Assembly (NCBI RefSeq): GCF_000224145.3
Contig: NC_020176.2
Location: 372,693 to 436,692, forward strand
Length of the DNA stretch: 64,000 nucleotides
Origin: Ciona intestinalis
Lineage: Eukaryota > Chordata > Ascidiacea > Phlebobranchia > Cionidae
Direction: 5' to 3'
The position numbers were made by a program, and so were the translations under genes. The stretch's first letter is position 1. Each line of letters opens with the position of its first letter. The notes under the pieces were generated by a model. That model saw only the letters and a program-made list of their open reading frames with translations, did no database searches and was not told the DNA's origin. Shown piece after piece: positions 22,402-32,343 of the stretch.

Positions 22402-25400
22402 TCATGGTCTTGGAAGGTTGGGGAATAACTCAGCACATCGACTCGCATAATGACCTTTCTGTCCGCACTATGACATCACGAACACACATTAAATATAATA
22501 GAACTTAGTAGAACAAGGATCTAAAACATTTTTGACGCATTCCTCTCTTTACAAAACCCTATTCACAGAGTCCCTAGTATGCACCCATCCCCTTCAAACA
22601 GTTTTAGAACTTGTTGTTTTATTAATGGTGAAGTCTACAGACCTATACGGGTTGAGTGAGCTGTTGTTATGAAGTTGCAAACCAGCTGTACTTTGTCTAC
22701 CTTAACCATGTATAGTGGTGGCAGTAATATAGCAGAGTGGTTAAAAAGCTATTAACCAAATATATGGGTTCAATGCTGGGCACTGCAGTGATTGTAGGAG
22801 TATCTCAATATCAGTTTCAACCAAGTGGTCACTGATGGGTTGTACAAAATTATCAGTCATACTGAAAACAATTACCCACAAAGTTACATATGTGGTAACT
22901 GGTAACTTGTAAGCAGAGGAAAGATGAAACAGAACACCTGTGTTTAACTGCTGTCGTTGCGCCGCCGCACAAGTATAAATAATATAAGCAAGGAATAACA
23001 ATATATTCATAACAACAATGTGGGTAAATAAGTGAATTTTCTTTAAACAGTTGATCAAACTTACCCTGAAGCAAGTTATCCTACTAAGGTCCCTTGGTGC
23101 TCCACGTGGCATTATCTTGATCTGCTGTTGTTGGCTTCGACTCCGTTGTTCAAATATCTCATCAACCAACTGTTTATTTATAATGAATCAGATTTGAAGT
23201 TATCTTTTTTATACATGGTGGTGATGACTATGATACTAACGTGTTTAAGGCACAAAAAGAATAAAAAACAATTACTAGGCTTTATGTAGGCACCAGTAAA
23301 CAAACCACAATAACTACAAACATATAGTAGCCAGGTTTACATTTTTATGTAAAATACAACAGAGTAAAGCTATGGCATATGAACCACAGTAATGTTAACT
23401 TACCTTCTTAACATTGGGTTGCATGGCTGATGGGGATTGTTTATTGAATGATAGAACTAACCCTCCATTCATCTCCCCACCGTTTTCCTATGGAGAAAAT
23501 AATTTAATATCAACCTAAATGTAATAATTTTTGGTCAAAATAAAAACTTGGTTAAACATAAAACTTTGTTCAAAATAAAACTATGTTTGAAATCATTCAA
23601 TTTTTGTTTAAGATTTTGATTGTTATAACCAAATCAGAGTCACCATTAAACCTTAACTTCTTTAATGTAGTTATTCATTAGCAATAACTAGATGTTAATG
23701 TGGTGGCTAAAATATTAGCTTTAAATTTCAGATTGCCATAAATAGGTGTAGAAGGTCACAGTGTACATTCTAAATGTAAAGAAAACATAACAAATTATTA
23801 TTTTTGTACTTACAGATTTTGTTGCAAGGTTTCTGTGGCAATGATTAGCCTTGTGCCCGTATTCATTACAAATGTGACATCGTGTTCCTTTCTGTTCAGA
23901 CACTGGGAGTTCCCATAGAGGGCTGCATGTAGAAACGTAGAAACATTAAGTTAAAATAAAATATCAACTGGAACAAACTTAAAATCAACTGTTGTTGATA
24001 ACCAAGGTGAAGTTATTAACTTTGTGTCCGAGTGAAAAACATTTTAAAGTTCGCATTTGAGATTTAAACACAGAAAATAATTGGACAAAATATATTACCT
24101 AATCCTATAATAAATTTTGTAAAACTTGTAAATCCAAGCTAGATACAAAGTTTTAGATGTGTATATATATATATTATTATATACATCTAATTTAAAATGT
24201 AATAGTTAATAGACTATATTGACATTCGATACAATTAAATCAGTGCTCAGATTGAATGGCTGGTAACCAAAGGATACCAGGTTCAAATCTAGGGGCTGGT
24301 ACAACTGTTAAAGTATGTATTCTTGTATAAGACACTTAAAGGTAATTGCTTTAATCTAGTGATTTTTACCTTTATTTTTTTGGGTGAAAAACATAATATT
24401 ACTTAAGTTAAAATACTGCGAAAAATTGCAACTTACTGAACAAATTTACATTTTCCTCCTTCAGGACAAAACCCCACAAGGTAATTCATGCACATTATCT
24501 TTCTACGATGACGGTGTTTACATGTAGCTCCTGAACATAATGAAATACAAAGATGTGTTTAAGAAATGCTAATTATAATATCTGGAAAAATTTGACAGCA
24601 TTTTTTGGTTACATCTGATAGAGGTTTCCGATTTAACCTCAAACTTTTTAACCAACACCTTTTCACTTGTTTTATCCTCAGCATATTATAAGCACTGTTT
24701 TGCTGTTACTTCCTCTGCTATAAATTCGACCTTTGTTATTGTAATTAAAAAAAAAATTAAGCTAAAACATGTTATTTAGGATGTCCAGTAGTAGGTAATA
24801 CGCATTTAATTAAAATAAATTGAACGTTATGTAAAAATTAATTAAAAAATGAATGCAAACCAAATAACCAAAATTTTTGCCCAAGTTTCTCACCATGTTT
24901 GCAGAATCCCCTGTCATACCATGGACAGTCTTTGATCTTGCTTGCAGGATCAATATGCTGGTATTGACAATCTTTATTGTCACAACGTCCTATGGGGGTG
25001 ATCGTAAAGTATGTTAGTTTAAATTATACAAAGTATATTTAGTGCAAATCCAAAGAATGATTTTATGAGAATATTTAGATTTTTATAAAAACTTACATTT
25101 ATATTTCTTTTTTTGTAAACATAAGTGTAATAAAACCTAGTTTATAGTATCAATACCAAATCAGTATCTTATTCAAACAGAAACTTGACCAAGTCTCACC
25201 AATTAAAAGCTTAATATTTCATTGATATAACAAAAAAGTTTGTTCTCACCGAATCGAGCATAGAAATAACATTCGGGCATTTTGCTCATGTCGTATTCAT
25301 GAAGAAACTCACATTGGTCGCCCTTCTTACACAGACCTCGCAACCAATGCTTACAAACGATAGCTTTATCCCCAAGCACATGTCGGAACGGACAATTTGC

Positions 25401-26360
25401 TCCACGTTGGCAAATACTTAACTTGAAGAAATGACAAACTGGTGCCCCGGATTCTATGAATGTAAATGTAAGTAAAGCAGTGTATGATGACCAGCGGCGC
25501 AGCCAGAAAAAAATATGATGACTATATATAGGTTTCATTTCTGTACAGAGTAAACTGAACTGCAGAGAGAGAGAAGGCATATTGCAAACAAATAGATTTG
25601 TTTTATAAACCTTATGTTTTTACACGCTATGTAAACATGCTATACAGAGCACATGCATGCAATGGACATGGCATATGGAACCCATGCAGAGCACAGAAAG
25701 CACATTAAAGAACATGTTGCATATGGTGTTTAGAGTTGTCCTAATTTAGGTATTAGTAAAATTCCGTGATATTACAGATTCGGCAATAACACAATTTTAA
25801 ATAGCTTAACTTTTGGTGAGGATAAAAAGGTCAGTAGAGTATTAGTTTTTATTAATTTTGTGTTGCATCATAATTTGATCTAAGAAAAGTCAAACTATCG
25901 ACTAAAGTTTAAAATAAACAGAAAAATCACCATTGATTGCATGAATGTGATTTGTAAGAGGTGCTGTACATTAACCAAAAAACATACGGCAGTTTTTTGC
26001 ATATATGAATTAACCTGATAAATTATAAAAGGCACTAGTGAAGAATCTTCCGGTACATAGCAGAATAGGCTGGTGGGAAGTGTTAGAGGCCGATGATTAG
26101 GTGTAGATGGTTAGGGGGTTAGCGTTTATAAGGGGTTAGTAGTTAGGGGTTAGTGGTTAACAATTAAGGTGGGGGAGGGGGAAGATTCTTCATTACCTCC
26201 TTATAAAATATAAACAACAAAAACAAACGAAATACAACGACAAACATGGCGACTTACTGTCCATTCCAGTAAACGGCAACGGTTGGACTCCAAGTTGTTG
26301 GTCGATCGCATATTCCAAATCAAATTTTACATGATCCAAGTTCGCAACAACTTCTTGCAT
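22402..26360 (-). CDS. CPSF4: Cleavage and polyadenylation specificity factor subunit 4 (CPSF30)
   Basis: RNA-binding subunit of the nuclear complex that recognises AAUAAA and directs pre-mRNA cleavage and polyadenylation. Exons in gene order: 26258-26360, 25250-25453, 24894-24989, 24437-24530, 23814-23922, 23404-23487, 23065-23169, 22402-22467 (861 bp, 286 residues, phases consistent). The start MQEVVANLDHVKFDLEYAI matches the vertebrate N-terminus. Five CCCH fingers follow, beginning CHFF, CKHWLRGLCKKGDQCEFLH, CYFY, CPWYDRGFCKHG and CMNYLVGFCPEG. Two CCHC zinc knuckles come next: CHICNEYGHKANHC in exon 5 and CFRCGQKGHYASRC across the last intron. Human CPSF4 has one knuckle; Drosophila Clipper has two. 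The short last exon was found by frame-matching and ends FPNLPRP-stop. Confidence 0.95.
22725..22985 (+). mobile_element. Near full-length tRNA-type SINE in the last CPSF4 intron
   Basis: tRNA-like head (agagtggttaaaaagc, then tatgggttcaatgctggg), central body (aaccaagtggtcactgatgg) and tail (ggtaacttgtaagcagagg, then gccgccgcacaagtataaat) follow in order. Confidence 0.6.
24243..24380 (+). repeat. SINE head fragment in CPSF4 intron
   Basis: Contains ccaaaggataccaggttcaa (B-box region) and the body aggtaattgctttaatctag. Confidence 0.55.
26030..26200. repeat. Hairpin element with TTAGGGG-like core, in CPSF4 intron 1
   Basis: Ends agtgaagaatcttcc and ggaagattcttcat are inverted repeats. The core consists of ggttagggggttagcg, gttagtagttaggggttag and similar units. 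The element at 55440-55585 belongs to the same family. Confidence 0.65.
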
Positions 26361-26752
26361 GTTTTGATAAATAATCTACAAACAAACGCATTTGAAAAGA
26401 AAGTAAAACTTCAAAATAATGTAACAATTTTGCAACCAAAATTCACATGCCCGAAATCACTGACGCATAACGAGTTTCGCAGAGAATAATATATTTTAAT
26501 AGAAATCTTATAACGTGGCATAAATTTGATGCTTTTCGAATACGATAACGAGAATTAGAGCGGTTTAATAGATAAATAATTAATATTAGAACATAAAATA
26601 ACAAAAAATTGGCCAACCAATTTAGAAACTTGGTTACAAATTTTCTAATATTCGGTCCTCACAATCTGCTGTGTATTATTATTTAAAACGTATTTGTGGG
26701 GATCAGCGTTAGTATATATACGGATTCTGGTGATATAGGCTATACCTGAACG

Positions 26753-27118
26753 AATGTAACTTATTATCCTCGTGTGGCAGGACAACAACAGCCGTTATAA
26801 CACGGATGTTCTGCTTCATTCCCCTCGTACCCGCTATGTGGTGGGGGCAGTGACAGTCATTATAACACGTTCTGTTTCATACACCTCAAACCCGCTTACA
26901 AGTTTCCACGTACGTAACTTTGCGGGTGATAAACTTTTTTTAATTTTTTCGATATATGGCTTAAAATTTGGACAACCCATTAGTGACCACTGGGTTGAAG
27001 CAATTGCCGTTAAGTGTCTTGCCCAAGGACACATACGCCCACAATGGTAGTAACGCTGAGACTTGAATCTATTACCTATATAGGTTAGAAGAAAGCGCGC
27101 TAACCACTGTGCCACGGC
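26753..27118 (-). mobile_element. Full-length tRNA-type SINE (reference copy in this window)
   Basis: Read on the minus strand: tRNA-like head with A-box region tggcacagtggttagcgcgc and a B-box-like agattcaagtctca; body with attgtgggcgtatgtgtcct, gggcaagacacttaacggca and cccagtggtcactaatgggt; tail with acttgtaagcgggtttga and ccacacgaggataataagtt ending in acattcg. Other tails in the window end in gataaataagttacattc. This copy shows that the separately scattered head and tail fragments belong to one family. The middle of the tail (cgttataac...gtgttc) is duplicated. Confidence 0.75.
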
Positions 27119-27494
27119 AATAATAGTCAACACAGAAACAATGTTGTTGGAGATAAATATCGACTCCGCAGATTTCGTACGAAACTGGATGTGACATTTA
27201 ATGAGCACGAGCTGTATTGATAGAAATATACATCTATTTCCTCTTGGGCCTTCAAAATTACTTTGTTATTAAACGAATTAAAAGTAACGAAGATCGAATG
27301 ACGTGGAAATTATACAGCAAGTTAAAATGCGCATTGGGGTATTAGTAGTAAAGCAAAGTAAAGCATAACATGGTGTTTTAAAATACACAATTTAATGATA
27401 AAATATATACTTGTACGTACGATAAAAGGATGATTTTATTTACAGCCTTAATAGTTTATTGTTATTCAACCTGTAGTTAAAAAACGAATATAGT

Positions 27495-27702
27495 AGGTTT
27501 GGGTATAGGATGGATGGTGAAAAATGTTTTCATTTTATTTTCTCGTCCCATTTGTTGGTGGCAGGCAAAGAATATTTACAGAATTATATAATCGTATTCT
27601 CACGACTCTAAAAGAGAGTTGTTAATTGTTAAAAAAACACGATTAGGAAACATGCGATATTTTGTATTATGTACTAACGGTATCCACCTTACCCCGTATA
27701 GT
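27495..27702 (+). mobile_element. MITE-A copy just 3' of lectin gene 1
   Basis: Forward orientation from tataggatggatggtgaaaa to ttaccccgtatag; it ends about 20 bp from the lectin stop codon. Confidence 0.7.
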
Positions 27703-27723
27703 AATAACTACCACGATATGTTT

Positions 27724-30700
27724 CTATGGAAAATAGCAAACATAGGACATCTTAATGTATTTGTATGTTCCGTTACATGGGTTACCAAATACAGTATTGG
27801 TTGCTGTAATTGCACATCGTTGTTTGCCATGGCATGTATTGTGGATTCGTCGAAACGAACTTCTAGATTTGCATCTCGATGAACGGATGGCACGAGACGG
27901 ACACCTGATTGTAATAAACTTATAGTAGGATGGGGGAAGACGGGACATTTTCTCGTCTAATTTGGTTGTAAACCAAGGAAGAATTATAAATCGTATCTCT
28001 ACGACGCTGCACTTACGTGAGTTTATTTGTTCTTCCATAAAAGCCAGTCAAAACTCCAATACGTTTCCCAGTTCCACAGTTAATGATGCGACGTTGCCGT
28101 TCACAAATGACTCGAACGGCTGGAATAGGATTGGAACAAGTTGGATCTGCGGGGAAAAAAGTTAAAAATGTTAGAAAGAAAGCATCATGTATTACTAATA
28201 TAAATTTTGAGGGCGTGTAGCCCACATTATCTGCTCCCATATAACGTTGTTAATTGTTTAAAATACGATCAGGGTATTGGAATATAATGTGCTAAAGATG
28301 TCCCATCTTACCCCTACAGTACTATAGCCAATAATGCGGAAACCGTAGACGGCTTGTTTTTAAAAACTATTTTAAAGTAGAAGTAATAAGTATGGTTATT
28401 CAACATATTATTGTTTGCAATTAAACATGCATTTGTGTAGCTTTGAATGAATGTAACTTACTTTATCCTTGCGTGGCCGGAAAACAACAGTCGTTATCAA
28501 ACGGGTTTGACACCTCGTGCCAACTTACGAGTTACCATGTTTGTTACTTCGTGGGTAATTATTTTTTGGGGGAGGGGGGGATTTTTTCAATTTTTTATGT
28601 ATGGCTAATAATTTGGACAACCCATGCCTTTCACAACAGTGCAATATAATAATTTGGACAACGGTGCCTTTCACAACAGTGCAATACGGAGTTAAGTATA
28701 TATAGTGTTGTGGATGGAGTCAGGAGTCTCATTGCTCATATGAACGACACACATAAGAGTATTGGGTTATTGGGAAAACTTTAGCCAATCCTCGGGTGTT
28801 GAAGAAATGGGCCAAATATGTGGTAAATCCTATAGTATAGGACCTCTGATATAAGGCCCTCACCCACACGGAATAAATCATTATAGCAACTTACAGATAC
28901 AAGTATACGACATATACTTGGGCGTTCCACGACAAGGATCTCCGAATATAGAATTCCGAGCATCTAATCTGCAACCGTTTTGTCCTTGGCAAGCGTCTTT
29001 AATTATCTCATTTGATGACGTAGAGGCGCAACTTGTGCTTTGTATGTTAGTGTTTGGCCGACGGCATCTGGAATATCAGTGAGAGTATGTAGTGCTGTGG
29101 GGTAAGATGGATACCGTTAGCCCATAATATTTGTTATATAGTACTGTGGGGTAAGATGGATACCGTTAGCACATAATACCTGTTATATAGTGCTGTGGGG
29201 TAAGATGGATGCCGTAGCCCATAATATCTGTTATATAGTACTGTGGGGTAAGATGGATGCCGTAGCCCATAATATCTGTTATATAGTACTGTGGGGTAAG
29301 ATGGATACCGTAGCCCATAATATCCCATATTTCCGGATCGTGTTTTTAACAATTAACAACTCTCTTTTAGAGTTGTGTGGATACTGTTATATAATACTGT
29401 AAATATGTTTTGTTTACTACCAAATGGGACGATAAAACAGATTAAAACATGGACTATCTTCAAAGAAATAGGGGAAGCGACAGGCTCCTTAAACTGGTGA
29501 GGTCCATGCAGTAGTACCCCGGGTGTTGGGGCAATGGGCCAATCGTGGCCTAAATCCTAGAACCCATGGCGTGATACGCTGCAGGACCTCACCCACATAG
29601 AATAGAATCTATAAAAATATAAAGCAAAAAAACAAAACAGTATATATTTTTAATTCGTGTTTATTGCACTAGAAAAAATACAGGTTATGTTATAGATGAT
29701 TATATTAATTAGTTTAAACCAACGTGGAAGAATCTGTCCTCCCGTAGTAAGCAGTGTGAATAGAGATGACATGATTAGTAGGACATCGAATGCTTCGTCT
29801 CCTGCCTTCACACACCACGACGCTTACTAAAGAGAAATAACGTCAAATGTATTTATATTATATAGTGGGGTAGGGGAAGATGGGACACCTTTGCATTCTA
29901 TTTTTTTGTCCCATTTGGTAGTAAACAATTTTTTTATAGAATTATAAAACCGTATCCTTACGACTCTAATAGACCGTATTTGTTTAAAACACAGTCAGGA
30001 AGTTTGGATATTCTTTGCTAAAGATGTCCCATCTTCCCCCACCTTACTGTAACAAAAATTACTGTGTTCTCGGTGACGGGGAAATAGTTTTTAAACGAAC
30101 AAAAGGAGATGTGTCGACAAAACCACAGTCGTTAAAACACGCTTATAGCATTAAAAACATGTTTATATTTATTCGGAAGAAAGAAGCGTGGTTGTTACAC
30201 AAATATAAACTTACATGTTATAGTGGTGTGGGGTAAGATGGGACATATTTAGCACATAATATCCAAACATCCTGACCATGTTTCAAACAAATACGGTCTA
30301 TTAGAGTCGTGAGGATACGGTTTTATATTTTATTTCTTTGAATGTTTTTTGTTTACTACCATGCAAGACGAGAGAGAAGTATGAAAATGTGTCCCATTTT
30401 CTCCCATCCCACTATATATGAATATTAGCGAAACACAAGGGTATATTTGTTTGAAGCGTAAATAATTAAATTTATAATCAAGTTGCTGCTTTATGTTGTT
30501 GGTTTTACCAATTACGAGGCATACTTCTACTTATCTACTACATATAAGCATTATCATTCAAACCTTGGTATCCTTTAAGAACTTTATTGTTTGCACCACA
30601 AACATAAGACTAGTCTGAACTGATGGTTCCCATATTGTTTTGGTTTGTGGTGCAGATACATAAAATAGCGAGCTGTATACAGTATAAATATACATATGTA

Positions 30701-31341
30701 TGTATACAGTCTCTTCAAATAGCTAAGCGTCCAAACGAACGTATCTTTCATGCCTCACTATACTGTTGTCGCAACTTACAAACCGCTGTCCTTTAAATCC
30801 TACATACGCATACAGTGAACAAAATAGTCAAGAGGGAATGCCTAATTGTTAACACAAGCGCCAGCAAAAAACGAAAACCGCAAGAAAATACTCTAATTAT
30901 TATCGTTTCTTACTTACCCGTCTGTAATAATTAAAAAGGGGAGAATTTGTCCGATAACGCAATGCACTTAACTAGTTGTGGCGATAAAGTCACCTACATC
31001 GATGTGTGCGCTTAAAAATACCGGGAAGGCGGACAGACAGTAAGAAACTGTATATGAAACCGCCGAAACCGATAGTATGTAGAATTTAAATAAAATTTAC
31101 AATTTACAATTTGTATTTTATTTGTTCCCAACAAAGACATTACACTTTAAGTGAAAAGATCCGGAAAAACAATAATTAAAAGTCATAACTGAAAAAATTA
31201 AAAGAATGAAAAGTAAAAATTAGAATATATAACACATTTTAAATTTTATCAGTTTTTATAGAATTTTGTATAACTTACCTGCTTCAGATCCAATCGCAAA
31301 TACAGCCAGTAAAACCAATATCTTTACTGTTAAATAAGAGC
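27724..31341 (-). CDS. SUEL-type (rhamnose/galactose-binding) lectin 1, two domains; start exon not found
   Basis: Secreted carbohydrate-binding protein of the sea-urchin-egg-lectin (Gal_Lectin) family. Exons in gene order: 31279-31341, 29724-29826, 28895-29067, 28017-28146, 27724-27904, with matching phases. The first mapped exon encodes a hydrophobic stretch (VKILVLLAVFAIGSEA) fitting a signal peptide. It has no ATG (GTA stands where the paralogue has ATG) and begins after an acceptor, so a short upstream exon is expected but not found. Domain 1: VVVCEG, AYYGRTDSSTC, FGDPCRGTPKYMSYTC. Domain 2: VICERQRRIINCG, FYGRTNKLTC, GNPCNGTYKYIKMSYVC. The YGR and DPC/NPC-x-GT-x-KY motifs are the family hallmarks. 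Each domain is split between two exons after the YGRT motif. It is a tandem paralogue of 32344-34048. Confidence 0.85.
27924..28325 (+). mobile_element. MITE-A copy split around lectin exon 28017-28146
   Basis: The left half (27921-28004, tatagtaggatgggggaaga to cgtatctctacgac) and right half (28234-28325, tcccatataacgttgttaat to cagtactata) join exactly at the point where intact copies read acgactcccatagaccgttg. The ~229 bp between them holds a complete lectin exon with its acceptor and donor. A short ctgc flanks both sides of the insert. Confidence 0.7.
28446..28880. repeat. SINE tail and family-3 unit in lectin-1 intron
   Basis: 28446-28645 is a reverse SINE tail (gaatgtaacttactttatcc, then ccaacttacgagttacca), partly followed by a short direct repeat (taatttggacaac twice). 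28790-28880 is a family-3 unit. Confidence 0.6.
29091..29455 (-). repeat. MITE-A copy whose end is expanded into five 48-49-bp tandem units
   Basis: ctgtggggtaagatgg recurs at 29095, 29144, 29193, 29241 and 29289, each followed by taccgttagcccataatat-type sequence and tgttatatagt. After the last unit the element continues normally (ggatcgtgtttttaacaatt, then tactaccaaatgggacgata). So the terminal segment of the MITE has become a short satellite. Confidence 0.85.
29861..30051 (+). mobile_element. MITE-A copy
   Basis: Forward, complete, from tatagtggggtaggggaaga to cccaccttactgta. It begins 35 bp from lectin-1 exon 29724-29826. Confidence 0.8.
30219..30418 (-). mobile_element. MITE-A copy
   Basis: Reverse, complete, from tatagtggtgtggggtaaga to cccatcccactatata. 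Confidence 0.8.
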
Positions 31342-32343
31342 CTGGAATAAAACTCGTATGAGATCAATTTCAAAGTCGATGGTGCAGTTCACTTCAATTT
31401 GTGTTATTGCATTAATAACGTTAGAATTAACGCCACTTTTCAAGAATGCTATACATGAATCTAACTCAAGGCACTTTCTGTTTATTGTACCAGCCACAGC
31501 CGAGCTTTTAATGCATTAAATTTGCTCTTAGAAGCCTAAGGCAGTCTAAGAAATAACTACGGTTTTACTGTTTCAACGGTTAATGTCTGGGATTCCTATA
31601 TACGACGGTGCGTTTAATAAAGCGCGATGTGTTTTTTGGAAAAAAGGGTCGAAAACGCAATTCAATATCTGATTAAAAAGGTTAATATCGTGTTGCATCA
31701 TTTTAAATCTTAGGTTAGGATCCTACATTGTGACACACAATGGGTCATGAGGTTTATGGTATCAGTATCGAGCATCAAACACTATCTTAAATATCACCAC
31801 AAACGATACTCCGACTTTCTTTGTAGCATTCAACCATTACAAAATTCACCACATGATGAACACAAATGCTATTACAGCGCGTATTACAGCGCCTCAGATT
31901 AACATTGCCATCATGTGAATTTTGACGTTGTCTTGCTCACTTTCCACTTATGTAATCCTTTTTTTAGTATATAGTATAGGGTGGGAGAAGATGCTGGGAC
32001 CCTTTTTCACTATATTTTCTCGTCCCATTTGACAGTAAACAAAGAACATTTGTTGAATTATAAAACCGTATCCTCACGACTTCAATAGACCGTTGTTAAT
32101 TCTTTAAAAAACAATCAGGAATCTTGGATATTATTTGCTAAAGGTATCTGTCTTACCCCACAGAACTATATAGGTTATGCAACCTGATTTCATCACATAT
32201 ACGCAACTGTATCTTTATAACAGCATATCGCATATCGCATACCAGTAAATCAAAACCATTGTATGCAGATTAATATTTTATTCATATATACGTAATACAT
32301 TATCCGTCTAACATATAAGTCATATTGATTTAGAAGCCGCAAA
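31342..32343. other. Region between lectin genes 1 and 2
   Basis: Should hold the missing first exon and promoter of lectin 1 (a TATA-like cgtatatagg reads on the minus strand near 31597), but no convincing ATG exon was found. A forward MITE-A copy fills 31969-32170. Confidence 0.45.
31969..32170 (+). mobile_element. MITE-A copy
   Basis: Forward, near complete, with gggtgggagaagatgctggg at the left end and tcttaccccacagaactata at the right. Confidence 0.75.

Larger units (their letters stand above)
26361..27723. other. Intergenic region between CPSF4 and lectin gene 1
   Basis: Presumed CPSF4 promoter side (26361-26700, AT-rich, no clear TATA), then a full-length SINE and a MITE-A copy ending just before the lectin stop codon. 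No gene seen. Confidence 0.5.

Noticed and set aside
29134..29352. Repetitive peptide (YYGLRHPSYPTVLYN repeats)
   Set aside because: It is simply the translation of the 48-49-bp satellite. A CRISPR array was also ruled out: the units have no unique spacers and the genome is eukaryotic.
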